A stretch of 64,000 nt of DNA, from assembly GCA_963668585.1 (NCBI GenBank), contig OY764869.1, forward strand, positions 3,534,001-3,598,000, written 5' to 3'. The stretch is from Bin87 sp963668585 (GTDB lineage Bacteria; Chloroflexota; Dehalococcoidia; Lucifugimonadales; UBA3495). Position 1 is the first letter of the stretch, and the number at the start of each line of letters is the position of its first letter. The translations under genes were made by a program, and so were the position numbers. Below, piece after piece: positions 26,587 through 35,423 of the stretch. Below the pieces are notes generated by a model. The model was not told the DNA's origin. It searched no databases and saw only the letters and a program-made list of their open reading frames with translations.

Positions 26587-27207
26587 TTGAACATCGGCGT
26601 ATTGGCAGTACAAGGTGATTTCGCGGAACACTGCCACGTGATCCGCAGTATCGGCGCTGACGCTACGGAAGTGCGCTTGCCCGAACACCTTAATGGTCTG
26701 GACGGCCTCATAATACCGGGAGGCGAAAGCACGACCCTGAGCCGGCTGATGTCCCTTTACAACCTGCGAGAACCGGTGGCTGAAATTGCGGAGGCTGGCC
26801 GGCCGGTCTGGGGCACCTGCGCCGGCATGATCATGCTGGCCTCGGAGATCACTGAAGAGGATCCGGTGCCGCTGGCCGTGATGGATGTGGGAGTGCAGCG
26901 TAACGCCTTTGGCCGGCAGGTCGATTCCTTCGAGCAGGATCTGGCGATCAAGGGCTTTGGCGACGACCCGTACCATGCGATTTTTATCCGCGCTCCCGTG
27001 ATAATCCGAGTGGGAGACAACGTGGATGTGCTGGCCAGGCTGGACGATGGGAGGCCAGTGGCGGTGCGGCAAGGCAACCTGCTGGCCACCGCTTTCCATC
27101 CTGAACTGACGGCGGACGCGCGGATCCACCGGTACTTCGTGGCGATGGCCGGGGGCGACCCCTTCGACGCCAATGCGCCGCGCATTGATGCTCCCCGGGT
27201 CCGCTGA
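26587..27207 (+). CDS. pdxT: Pyridoxal 5'-phosphate synthase, glutaminase subunit
   Basis: 206 residues from a TTG start that gives the canonical NIGVLAVQGDFAEH N-terminus. Class I glutamine amidotransferase: GGESTTLSRL, nucleophile Cys in VWGTCAGMIMLA and the HPEL motif in AFHPELTAD. It supplies ammonia to PdxS. Confidence 0.97.
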   Translation: MNIGVLAVQGDFAEHCHVIRSIGADATEVRLPEHLNGLDGLIIPGGESTTLSRLMSLYNLREPVAEIAEAGRPVWGTCAGMIMLASEITEEDPVPLAVMDVGVQRNAFGRQVDSFEQDLAIKGFGDDPYHAIFIRAPVIIRVGDNVDVLARLDDGRPVAVRQGNLLATAFHPELTADARIHRYFVAMAGGDPFDANAPRIDAPRVR

Positions 27208-27286
27208 TACCGTCGAAGAATTCGCACCCACCGTTCAATCAATAATCCTGTCCGTCAACCAGATATCGTCGATGAGGAGGGCATAG

Positions 27287-28951
27287 TTGGTTACTGTCGA
27301 GCAGCTGGCCCACGATGAATTGCAGCAACTCCTGGGAGTTCTGCCTCCGAGGATTCTGGCCGGCTTACAGCAGCAGGATGACCTGGACGATCTGCTGGAG
27401 ATTGTCCTGGATCTGGGCCGTCCGCCCGAAGCGCGGTTTTTGGCCGGAGACGTTCTGCTCGACGATGATCCCATCGGCCGGGATGATCTGCAGCACATAG
27501 TGTCCGGCGTCGGGGACTTTGGGGACGACAACCGGGCCGGCATGGAACGTACCCTGCACCGCATTTCCGCCATTCGCAACCGCAGCGGCAGCGTGGTGGG
27601 AATCACCTGCCGAGTGGGTCGCGCCGTATTTGGCACCATCAAGATAATCGAAGACCTGGCCTACGGCGGCAAGAACATCCTGCTGCTCGGTCGGCCCGGC
27701 GTGGGCAAAACCACAATGCTCCGCGAAGTGGCCCGAGTCCTTGCCGACGAAGCGCGCAAGCGCGTCATCATCGTGGATACGTCCAACGAAATCGCCGGCG
27801 ACGGGGACATACCACACCCGGCCATCGGACACGCCCGCCGGATGCAGGTGCCAACCCCCACGGTGCAGCACGATGTGATGATCGAGGCGGTGGAAAACCA
27901 TATGCCGCAGGTGATCATCATTGATGAGATGGGCACCACGCAGGAAGCCTCGGCCGCCCGCACAATCGCCGAGCGCGGCGTACAACTGGTGGCAACGGCC
28001 CACGGCAACACGCTGGACAACCTCATCATGAATCCCACGCTTTCGGACCTGGTCGGTGGGGTTCAGACCGTAACGCTGGGCGATCAGGAAGCACGATTCC
28101 GAGGCACCCAGAAAACCGTCCTCGAACGCAAGGCGCCTCCCACCTTCGACGTGGTGGTGGAAATTCAGGACTGGAATGAAGTCGCCGTCCATGACGACGT
28201 CGCACAGGTGGTGGACCAGTGGCTGCGCGGGTACCCGGTTGAGCCGGAAGTCCGCCACATGAACGAGGACGGAAACATCACGCGCACCGCCGCGACCCGT
28301 CAGAACGAGACGGCGCCCACTCCATGGGCCGCCAACGAAATACGCAATCGCGGCAGCAGGGCCCGCAACGGAAGGGAAAGGGAGTCTTACGAACAGTACC
28401 CACCCGAGGGTTTCAGGGACGAACCCGACGCCGCCGGCGCGGCCGGCCCGCGACTGGACACCCGCATCTTCCTCTTCGGCGTGAGCCGGGACAAAGTCGA
28501 AGCCGCGCTTGCCGAACGGGGCGCATCCGCCGAAATCGTCAGCGAATTGCGACGCGCCAACGTCCTGCTGACCACGAAGAACCACTACCGCCGCGGGAGC
28601 CAACTGGTGCGCGTCGCCGAAAACAACAGCGTGCCGGTGTATGTGCTGCGCAAGAACACTGTGCCACAGGTCGGTGAGTTTCTCACCTCAATTGCACGCG
28701 ACCAGGGCATCGAATTACGGCCGCCGCAGGGACGCATGAATGAAGAAGCCGATGCCGACACCGAAGCGGCTGCGCGAGCGGAGGCGGAAGAGGCCGCGCA
28801 TCGGGTGCTTTCGGGCGAGTTCAGCGTTCAGCTGGAACCTCAACGCCCGTACATACGTCGCCTGCAGCACATGCTGGCCGAGGAATTCAACCTGGCGTCA
28901 ACCAGCCGGGGCAGGGACCCGCGGCGGGGCGTTCTGATTTACCGCCCATAA
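27287..28951 (+). CDS. AAA ATPase of the Ycf45/SpoIIIAA-like family with C-terminal R3H domain
   Basis: 554 residues from TTG 27287, with GAGGAGG seven bases upstream. The N-terminal RecA-like ATPase spans about 60-330: P-loop LLGRPGVGKTTMLREVA, VDTSNEIAGDGD, Walker B PQVIIIDEMGT and an ATAHGNTLDNLI sensor. A charged linker follows (350-400), then a DUF-type domain and an R3H single-stranded nucleic-acid-binding domain (YIRRLQHMLAEEFNLASTS, RGVLIYRP). Homologs include the plastid ycf45 product; the function is not established. It overlaps no neighbour, but tmk follows after 18 bases. Confidence 0.85.
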   Translation: MVTVEQLAHDELQQLLGVLPPRILAGLQQQDDLDDLLEIVLDLGRPPEARFLAGDVLLDDDPIGRDDLQHIVSGVGDFGDDNRAGMERTLHRISAIRNRSGSVVGITCRVGRAVFGTIKIIEDLAYGGKNILLLGRPGVGKTTMLREVARVLADEARKRVIIVDTSNEIAGDGDIPHPAIGHARRMQVPTPTVQHDVMIEAVENHMPQVIIIDEMGTTQEASAARTIAERGVQLVATAHGNTLDNLIMNPTLSDLVGGVQTVTLGDQEARFRGTQKTVLERKAPPTFDVVVEIQDWNEVAVHDDVAQVVDQWLRGYPVEPEVRHMNEDGNITRTAATRQNETAPTPWAANEIRNRGSRARNGRERESYEQYPPEGFRDEPDAAGAAGPRLDTRIFLFGVSRDKVEAALAERGASAEIVSELRRANVLLTTKNHYRRGSQLVRVAENNSVPVYVLRKNTVPQVGEFLTSIARDQGIELRPPQGRMNEEADADTEAAARAEAEEAAHRVLSGEFSVQLEPQRPYIRRLQHMLAEEFNLASTSRGRDPRRGVLIYRP

Positions 28952-28969
28952 CTGGCCGGAACCTCCACG

Positions 28970-29611
28970 ATGCCCGGGTTATTTGTCGCGTTTGAAGGCG
29001 TGGACGGCGCCGGCAAGTCCACGCAAACACAGCGCTTGCATGCACGGCTGACGGCTCAGGGTTATGACGTTACCCTGCTGCGCGAACCCGGCTCCACCGA
29101 GCTTGGCGATTACCTCAGGGCTTACCTCGTCGATGGCCGACCCCTGACGTCACCAGCGGAGTTACTGTTGTTCGAAGCTGCCCGCGCCGAGTTGATGAGC
29201 ACTGTGATCGTGCCGAAACTGGCCAGCGGGGGGGTTGTCATCGCCGACCGTTTCGCGGGTTCTACGGTGGCGTACCAGGGGCACGGGCGTCGGATGGACC
29301 TCGCCCATATCTTTTGGCTCAACGATTTCGCCACGCAAAAGCGTTATCCCGACCTGACCATTCTATTGGACGTTGACCCTGAAACCGGATTGGGGAGGGT
29401 CCGGCAACGCCAGATAGGTCAAGGGCTGGATCCTGCCGAGACCGTCAACCGTTTTGAAGATGAAGCATTGCGATTCCATCGCGCGGTTCGGTCGGGATTC
29501 CTGGAGGAGGCGAAGCGGAACCCCGGCCGGTGGTTGCGGATTGACGGAAGCCGGGCTGCAGACGATATTGCCGCCGAAATCTGGGATGCGGTGATGCGTC
29601 TGGTAGCATGA
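28970..29611 (+). CDS. tmk: Thymidylate kinase
   Basis: 213 residues. Phosphorylates dTMP to dTDP. P-loop FEGVDGAGKSTQ at 7-18, DRx motif in VVIADRFAGSTVAYQG (near 90) and a LID-like region around RQRQIGQGLDPAE. Complete; the MITE at 29626 begins 15 bases after its stop. Confidence 0.95.
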   Translation: MPGLFVAFEGVDGAGKSTQTQRLHARLTAQGYDVTLLREPGSTELGDYLRAYLVDGRPLTSPAELLLFEAARAELMSTVIVPKLASGGVVIADRFAGSTVAYQGHGRRMDLAHIFWLNDFATQKRYPDLTILLDVDPETGLGRVRQRQIGQGLDPAETVNRFEDEALRFHRAVRSGFLEEAKRNPGRWLRIDGSRAADDIAAEIWDAVMRLVA

Positions 29612-29625
29612 CCAGCCGGCGTCAG

Positions 29626-29754
29626 GGTCATTCGATTATCCTGGCTAAAGGCGATTGCTGTTGCAGGAACCGTTCCTTACTCACCGTCCGCTCGTCCTTC
29701 GACAGGCTCAGGATGAGCGGACTACCCCGTCTATCGTCAATAATCGAATGGCCC
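29626..29754. mobile_element. MITE-like element, copy 2 (about 129 bp)
   Basis: Left end GGTCATTCGATTATCCTGG, right end CAATAATCGAATGGCCCC: inverted repeats of about 15 bases. The inner palindrome GTCCGCTCGTCCT / AGGATGAGCGGAC has loop TTCGACAGGCTC. Non-coding. Inserted between tmk and a lipoprotein operon. Confidence 0.75.
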
Positions 29755-29810
29755 CGGGCCGGCTCCTGCGGCAATTGCCAAACCTACTGCCGGGTGATAC
29801 CGTAGCCGCG

Positions 29811-31193
29811 ATGCTCTTTCGAAAAATCTGCTTGCCGGTGGTGATTGCCAACACGGTTTTCGCCCTGGTGGTCGCCATGGCTTGCGCCCCGAGCAGTGAA
29901 TCCGGCACCGACGATCCCGCTATGACCATCAACCGCATCGCCTATATCGCCTCCGACGGTCAGTTGGTGACCGTCAACCCGGACGGCAGCAACCGCAGCA
30001 CGCTCACCATCGGTGAGGTTGCGGACACGCTGGAACGCATGGGTGGCACCGTGGCCCAGCCAATGCGGGAAACGCGCCTCTACGGCTGGCCGGTCTGGTC
30101 GCCCGACGGCAGTCGCATCGCCGTTTCGCTGATCAGTGGTAGAGCGCCATCCGACGCCGAGATGAGCGTGCAGTCCCTGGAATCATCCAACGGGGTTGGC
30201 GGGGCCGTTTTCGTCAACGACGCTCCGCTGACCATCGCGGACGGCACGCCCCACTACGTGCAATGGTCACCGGACAGCAGGCGAATCGGAGTAACCGCCG
30301 CCACTCCGGAGGGTTTGACGCTGTACGTAGCCGACGCCAACCCGGCGGACGGCGACGCCGTTCCAACAGCCGCGCTGCCCCTGGCGCGTGGGGCCCCCAT
30401 GTACTTCGACTGGTCGCCGGACAGCCGATCCTTAGCGGTGCATAGTGGCGAGGACGTATCGGTACTCCGCCTAAATGACGACGCCACGGAATTTTCGGCG
30501 CAACCGATCACCCGGTCCCGGTCTTTCCGGACTCCGGCCTGGTCTCCGGACGGCTCCACGCTGGCATGGTCCGCGCCGGGGGGCGACAGCGAGGCCGTAT
30601 GGTTGGGTCGGCCTGACGACACCACCTATCCGCCGTTGAGATTGGCGGAGGTGGAGGGATCCTGTGCCTTCCTGTGGTCATCCGACGGCAGCGTCATCGC
30701 CGTAGCCGACCGCCAGGATGCCAGGTCTCCCGCCTACCGCCGGCTGCGCCTGGTGGCGGCCGACGGCAGCGCCGAGCACACCGTTCAGGAAGATGACTGG
30801 GTGTTGGGGTTCTTCTGGGAACCGAGCGGTCAGCGTCTCGCCTGGATTGCCCTGAACAGCGAGGAACGGACCATGGAGTGGCGCATTTCGGACGGCAACG
30901 TCGCCGCACCCGAATCTGACGCGCCACCGGCTGAGGCCGTCGCCGGCCTGCATTTCTCCCCCAGCGGCGAGACATTCCTCATGCTCGCTTTCTTTGACCA
31001 GTATGCCCGCAGCCATTCGCCGTGGGCGCCCGATGGGTCCGCCCTCGTCGTATCCGGGAACCAGCAGTATCTCTCCCAACGACGCAACGGCAGCGGGGCC
31101 GCCGGGCCCCACGTGTACGTTACCGAGGTTGGCGAAGGCGGCGGCCTGGTGGACATCGCGCCCGGCGGAATCGCGGTGTGGTCCCCCCGCTGA
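29811..31193 (+). CDS. Lipoprotein with TolB-like beta-propeller
   Basis: 460 residues from ATG 29811; the longer open frame would read through the MITE and is not used. A lipoprotein signal peptide with lipobox VAMAC ends at about residue 24. Repeated blades carry the TolB/DPP-IV pattern W-S-P-D-(G/S)-x-x-(I/L): VQWSPDSRRIGV, FDWSPDSRSLAV, AWSPDGSTLAWS, LWSSDGSVIAVA. Probably anchored on the outer face of the membrane and binding a protein partner. It precedes the LppX-like lipoprotein by 4 bases, so one operon with it and the MFS transporter is likely. Confidence 0.82.
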   Translation: MLFRKICLPVVIANTVFALVVAMACAPSSESGTDDPAMTINRIAYIASDGQLVTVNPDGSNRSTLTIGEVADTLERMGGTVAQPMRETRLYGWPVWSPDGSRIAVSLISGRAPSDAEMSVQSLESSNGVGGAVFVNDAPLTIADGTPHYVQWSPDSRRIGVTAATPEGLTLYVADANPADGDAVPTAALPLARGAPMYFDWSPDSRSLAVHSGEDVSVLRLNDDATEFSAQPITRSRSFRTPAWSPDGSTLAWSAPGGDSEAVWLGRPDDTTYPPLRLAEVEGSCAFLWSSDGSVIAVADRQDARSPAYRRLRLVAADGSAEHTVQEDDWVLGFFWEPSGQRLAWIALNSEERTMEWRISDGNVAAPESDAPPAEAVAGLHFSPSGETFLMLAFFDQYARSHSPWAPDGSALVVSGNQQYLSQRRNGSGAAGPHVYVTEVGEGGGLVDIAPGGIAVWSPR

Positions 31194-31197
31194 CCTG

Positions 31198-32004
31198 ATG
31201 TTTTCTTCGCCACCGAACGCATTCGGAAGGATGTTTTCAGTCATAGCGCTGGTATGCGCCGCGCTGGCCCTGTCGCTGGCGTGCGGAGATCCGCCGGGTC
31301 CCACCCCCACGCCAACCTTGTCGCCAACTCCGACGCCGGCGCCGGACGTAGATGCGCTGCTCTCTGAGACTTCGGCCGGCCTGAACTCCCTGCAATCCAC
31401 CGAGTTCGCGGTTCGGCACGAATCGGGGGCGATATTCGTTCCGGGATTCAGCGCCAAACTCACCGATGCCACCGGGGTTTGGGACGCTGAGCAGGGCGCG
31501 CAACTGGCCGTCGATGCCTTTCTGGTACCGGACCACCACGCCGAGGCGGAATCGGGAATATACTTCCAGATGCAGTTGGTCATAACTCACGACGAGTATT
31601 ACGGCACCGACCCGTTATCCGGCACGTGGATGAAACAACCGACCGTGCTGGTTCCGGTTCCGGTGGATCAGTTGAATCACATCATCGCGGAGTTGATTGC
31701 GGACATCACCGACCCTGAGTTGGACGGGCAGGAAGTCATCGGAGACCGGAACACCTACAAAATATCCGGCGATGCGCCGGCGTCGGTAATGGACTGGCTG
31801 CTTCTCGAAGCCAGCGAAGGGCAATCGGTGCGCGTCGAACTCTGGACAGACACGGAGCAGAAACTTCTGCAGCAGTTGCGCATCATCGGCGCGATCGGGG
31901 AATTTGACCAGCCCGACACCGTGCGCGAAATAATCCTGACCAATATCAACCAGCCCGTCGCCATCGAGCCGCCCGCCGAATTCACCGACCTGACCGGCGG
32001 CTAA
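31198..32004 (+). CDS. LppX/LprAFG-family lipoprotein
   Basis: 268 residues. Lipoprotein signal with lipobox LSLAC (Cys near 31), a Thr-Pro linker (35-50), then a single LppX/LprG-type domain: LLSETSAGLNSLQSTEFAVRH at the start, and central VDAFLVPDHH and GTWMKQP blocks. In mycobacteria such proteins carry acylated lipids in a hydrophobic cavity and act with an MFS exporter encoded next door. Here an MFS gene follows after 27 bases. ATG 31198 was chosen; ATG 31231, closer to the hydrophobic core, is possible. Confidence 0.8.
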   Translation: MFSSPPNAFGRMFSVIALVCAALALSLACGDPPGPTPTPTLSPTPTPAPDVDALLSETSAGLNSLQSTEFAVRHESGAIFVPGFSAKLTDATGVWDAEQGAQLAVDAFLVPDHHAEAESGIYFQMQLVITHDEYYGTDPLSGTWMKQPTVLVPVPVDQLNHIIAELIADITDPELDGQEVIGDRNTYKISGDAPASVMDWLLLEASEGQSVRVELWTDTEQKLLQQLRIIGAIGEFDQPDTVREIILTNINQPVAIEPPAEFTDLTGG

Positions 32005-32031
32005 CGCCCGCCCAGTGGTTGCGAGGTCAGC

Positions 32032-33567
32032 GTGGCAATCTCGTCTCGCCGTCAATGGCTGCTGGTCGCCGCCGTGGCCTGCGGCGCGTTCATCACCGCG
32101 CTGGACCAGACTGTGGTGGTGACCGCCCTGCCCGCGGTGATGGCGGACCTGAAAGTCCCCATCGTGCGGCTGGAGGCCGTGATCTGGGTGGTAACCGCCT
32201 ACCTCCTGGGCTACACGGTAGCCATGCCGCTGCTGGGCCGGCTGGCCGACGTCCATGGCTATGCCCGCATCTATCTGGCGTCGCTGGCCGTGTTCGGCGT
32301 GGGAACGACGCTGGTGGCGGTGTCCGGCGAATCCGACTGGCTAAACGGGCTGGTGGAACCGTTGGACCAGATCGTCGTTGCCCGCGTGATACAGGCCATC
32401 GGAGGCGGCGGCGCGGTGCCCATCAGCCTGGCCATTGCCGCCGCGCTGACCGCTCCCCAACACCGGGGACTCGCGCTGGGCATCGTAGCGGGCGCCGCCG
32501 AGGCCGGCAGCATGCTGGGCCCCGCGTATGGTGGGGCGATCATCGAGTTGTGGGGCTGGCGGGCCATCTTCTGGCTGAATCTCCCGCAGGCGGCGGTGAT
32601 CGCGGTGGCCCTGCGCTGGGCTCCACGACAGCCGGCCACCGGCACGCGGATGGATTACCGGGGGGCGGCTGTTCTGACCGGGGCACTGGTGCTCTTGTCG
32701 CTGGCCTTCGCCCATGAAGGCCTGTTCCGGCTCTCATCGTGGACGCCATTCGGCCTGCTTGCTGGGTGCGCGCTCTGCCTCGCCCTGTTGGCGTGGACCC
32801 AACGGCGAACCGCGCAGCCGCTGCTCGCCGGCGCGCTGTTTCGCGCCCTGGCCTTCGTGAGCGCCAACGCCTGCCAACTGCTGGTGGGGGTTGCCCTGAT
32901 CATCGCCATGGCGACCACCGTCATCATGGCCAACACGGTGATGAACCAGCCGGAGCGTCGGGTGGACGCGACCACGGCGGCGCTTTGGCTATTGCGAATG
33001 ACCGGCACCATACCCGTATTTGCCATTGTGGGCGGCCTGCTGTTGCGGTGGTGGGATGCGCGCTGGATGACGGTCACCGGGCTGGTCCTGATCGCCGCCG
33101 GGATGTTCCGGGTTTCCGGGTGGACGGTGGCCATCGCGGAACCGCGGTTGACGCTGGACATGGTCACTGCCGGAATCGGTTTCGGGCTGGTGATTGCCCC
33201 GCTGATGCACCGGGCCATCGCTGCCGCGCCCATAGATTATCGGGCCGTGGCCGCTTCGATGGTGGTGGTGTCCCGGATGCTGGGAATGACGGTGGGCATG
33301 GCCGCGCTGTCAGCCTGGGGCGTCAACGAATTTCTCGCGATTTTGACCGACACGCCGTCGCCGCTGATGATGACCGGACTCGATCCGGCCCAGCGAGCCC
33401 AAGCCATCATCGAATATCGGGACACGCTGGAGACGGCCAGCCTGGGGCTGTTCCAGAGCTTTTATCGCGCCGCCGGCGTCATATCGCTGGCAGCCATCAT
33501 TCCGGCGCTGCTGATGCGGGCCAGCCCGCTGGAGCAAGCGGAGACGGCCCCACAGGCGGAGACCTGA
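32032..33567 (+). CDS. MFS transporter, DHA2 (14-TM drug:H+ antiporter) family
   Basis: 511 residues, with about 13-14 hydrophobic helices. Motif D1-like ITALDQTVVVTALPAV is in TM1, motif A GRLADVHGYAR between TM2 and TM3, and motif C-like GSMLGPAYGGAI in TM5. GTG start preceded by GAGG. The gene order lipoprotein(LppX)-MFS matches the mycobacterial LprG-Rv1410c (P55) lipid-export pair, so export of a lipid or glycolipid is a reasonable inference; drug efflux is the alternative. Confidence 0.87.
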   Translation: MAISSRRQWLLVAAVACGAFITALDQTVVVTALPAVMADLKVPIVRLEAVIWVVTAYLLGYTVAMPLLGRLADVHGYARIYLASLAVFGVGTTLVAVSGESDWLNGLVEPLDQIVVARVIQAIGGGGAVPISLAIAAALTAPQHRGLALGIVAGAAEAGSMLGPAYGGAIIELWGWRAIFWLNLPQAAVIAVALRWAPRQPATGTRMDYRGAAVLTGALVLLSLAFAHEGLFRLSSWTPFGLLAGCALCLALLAWTQRRTAQPLLAGALFRALAFVSANACQLLVGVALIIAMATTVIMANTVMNQPERRVDATTAALWLLRMTGTIPVFAIVGGLLLRWWDARWMTVTGLVLIAAGMFRVSGWTVAIAEPRLTLDMVTAGIGFGLVIAPLMHRAIAAAPIDYRAVAASMVVVSRMLGMTVGMAALSAWGVNEFLAILTDTPSPLMMTGLDPAQRAQAIIEYRDTLETASLGLFQSFYRAAGVISLAAIIPALLMRASPLEQAETAPQAET

Positions 33568-33631
33568 CGTTACAATGGCCCATGGCGGCACCGCAGAAAC
33601 GACGAGTTGAGAACAACGGGAGCATCGAACG

Positions 33632-34456
33632 ATGGAATTAAAAAGGCTGGGAGCATCGGGGGTGATGGTTCCCGAGATCGGGTTGGGGACGTGGCGTTAC
33701 ACGGGAGGACCGGAGCCTCTGAGGCGCGGCATCGAACTGGGCGCCAACCTCGTGGACACCGCCGAGATGTACCGCACCGAGGACGCGGTTGGAGAGGCCA
33801 TCGCCGGCATCCGCGACCAGGTTTTCGTGGCGACCAAGGTGTTGGGCAGCAACCTGCGTTACGACGCCGTGCTGCAGGCCGCCGACAAAAGCCTGCGGCT
33901 CCTGGGGGTGGACCAGATCGACCTGTACCAGATTCACTGGCCCAACCCCAGCGTCCCGATCGCCGAAACCATGCGCGCCATGGAGCGGTTGGTTGCGGAT
34001 GGACTGGTGGCCCACATCGGGGTCAGCAACTTCTCCGTGGAGGATATGCAGGATGCCCAGGCGGCGCTGGGCAACAACGCCATCGTGTCCAACCAGATCC
34101 TCTACAATCTGCGCCGGCGTCGCGCGGAACGCGACGTGATCCCGTATTGTCGGCAGCACGACATAGCAGTCATCGCATACTCTCCGCTGCACGAAGGAGC
34201 GTTGGTCGGCAACGAGGCTGGCCGTCTGCGCCGGGCGCTGGGTCTGAACCGGGACCAGCAGGTACTGGCCGATATAGCGGGAGAGACCGGGAAAACGGCG
34301 GCGCAGGTCGCCCTCAACTGGGTTGCAGATCAGGAAGGAATGATCGCGATTCCCAAGTCCAACAGCATCACCCGGACCGAGGAGAACTGCGCGGCGTCCG
34401 GTTGGAGCCTCACACCCGAACAGCGGCAGCGGCTGGACCGGGCGTTTCCAGCCTGA
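33632..34456 (+). CDS. Aldo/keto reductase
   Basis: 274 residues, a TIM-barrel NADPH-dependent oxidoreductase. The catalytic tetrad is visible: Asp and Tyr in DTAEMY (near 43-48), Lys in ATKVLGS (near 68) and His in QIHWPNP (near 100). Phosphate-binding IPKSNS is near 243. Most similar in layout to 2,5-diketogluconate-reductase-type proteins. Plus strand, 64 bases after the MFS gene; no link to the exporter is evident. Confidence 0.9.
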   Translation: MELKRLGASGVMVPEIGLGTWRYTGGPEPLRRGIELGANLVDTAEMYRTEDAVGEAIAGIRDQVFVATKVLGSNLRYDAVLQAADKSLRLLGVDQIDLYQIHWPNPSVPIAETMRAMERLVADGLVAHIGVSNFSVEDMQDAQAALGNNAIVSNQILYNLRRRRAERDVIPYCRQHDIAVIAYSPLHEGALVGNEAGRLRRALGLNRDQQVLADIAGETGKTAAQVALNWVADQEGMIAIPKSNSITRTEENCAASGWSLTPEQRQRLDRAFPA

Positions 34457-34465
34457 TCCGGTCGG

Positions 34466-35113
34466 TCATAGACTGAAACTGCCGATGGCGCGCCACTGCA
34501 GATCGGCAGCCCACCGGCCATTTGACCAGTCATCTCCGGCGGCGTTGGACTCGAACCGCGTCAGCGCCAGTCGCCACGCCCGAGTGATCTGGGACACCTT
34601 CAACTCGTCGGTTACGGAACGCGCGAAATCCAACGCGCCATCAAAAACGGAATCGGGCAGGTCGGCGTGGGACATCAGGGGAATCTGCGGTGGAAAATCC
34701 GGCCGGAATGCCTGCCGCCCGCCGCCCACCGACGGGTTGCGTTCCAGCAGATCGGCCACCATGGACTGCAACCGGTACAGCGATTCGTTCACCACCTCCG
34801 GCGAAAAGTCCAGCCAGATGTTGCCGTCCGATTCGGTTTGCCGGGTGGTGGTGATGCCCCGGTTGAACAGGGGGAAGCGAGGGGACACGCGGCGATAGCG
34901 TTCCGCGAGTCGTTCGAGTTCGCCCGCAAGTTGCGCCTCCACCGCGCCCGCTTCATCGGTGTCCAGCGGGAAATAGTCCGACATGGGCATATGCAGCATG
35001 TGCATCTCGGCGGCCCAACAGGCGTACTGACCGCAGATGAGTTGCCGCGCCCGGTAGGCACGGGCGGTGAAGTCGGGGTCGGTGAGCAGGCTCACGCCGT
35101 AGCGGATGGACAT
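34466..35113 (-). CDS. Hypothetical protein, possibly a 2H (LigT-like) phosphoesterase relative
   Basis: 215 residues; CAGGAG lies eight bases before the ATG. Not recognised with confidence. The layout, with short His-containing strands (HMLHMPMSDYFPL near 38 and LMSHADLP near 147) about 110 residues apart, recalls the two-histidine 2'-5' RNA ligase/cyclic phosphodiesterase fold. The strict HxT/S motifs are not both present, so this is a weak guess. It is convergent with the aldo/keto reductase. Confidence 0.55.
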   Translation of the reverse strand: MSIRYGVSLLTDPDFTARAYRARQLICGQYACWAAEMHMLHMPMSDYFPLDTDEAGAVEAQLAGELERLAERYRRVSPRFPLFNRGITTTRQTESDGNIWLDFSPEVVNESLYRLQSMVADLLERNPSVGGGRQAFRPDFPPQIPLMSHADLPDSVFDGALDFARSVTDELKVSQITRAWRLALTRFESNAAGDDWSNGRWAADLQWRAIGSFSL

Positions 35114-35155
35114 TCAACAACTCCTGCGGTGGCGGCGGTGTAATTGGGGATTTGA

Positions 35156-35423
35156 TCAGCGACAAGCATTCCGCCGCCGTGCGACCAGAATGACCAGCGC
35201 CGCCAGTTCGTCGTCAAGGACTTCGTACACAATCCTGTAGTCGCAGACCCTCAACCGTCGCAGTCCCCTCAACACTACCTTGAGTAAAGCCCCCGGCCAG
35301 GGATTCCTCGCCAAGCCGATCGATCGCCGAAACGTGTCGTTCGCTGGCATCGCGCGGAAAGCGCTCGAGTTGCCTGCCGGCGTTACCCTTGGTTCGGACT
35401 GAGTAACTTACGCCGGGCGTCAT
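35156..35423 (-). pseudogene. Frameshifted RelE/ParE-family toxin remnant
   Basis: Two minus-strand frames together make one toxin. The frame starting at 35423 gives the N-terminal part (YSVRTKGNAGRQLERFPRDA then a SAIDRLGEES helix). The frame ending at 35156 gives the C-terminal part (NPWPGALLKVVLRGLRRLRV, DYRIVYEV, VILVARR). The switch lies around 35305-35335. The assembled order matches RelE/ParE toxins: helices, then LRRLRVxDYRIVYEV and a final VxxRR. No intact antitoxin gene precedes it; only a short frame (SSVAVERLRHPSDPV) ends at the ATG. Probably inactive. Confidence 0.7.

Noticed and set aside
29655..29810. N-terminal extension of the TolB-like lipoprotein reading through the MITE
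   Set aside because: It would place the MITE in the coding sequence and bury the lipoprotein signal peptide; ATG 29811 gives a correct signal.
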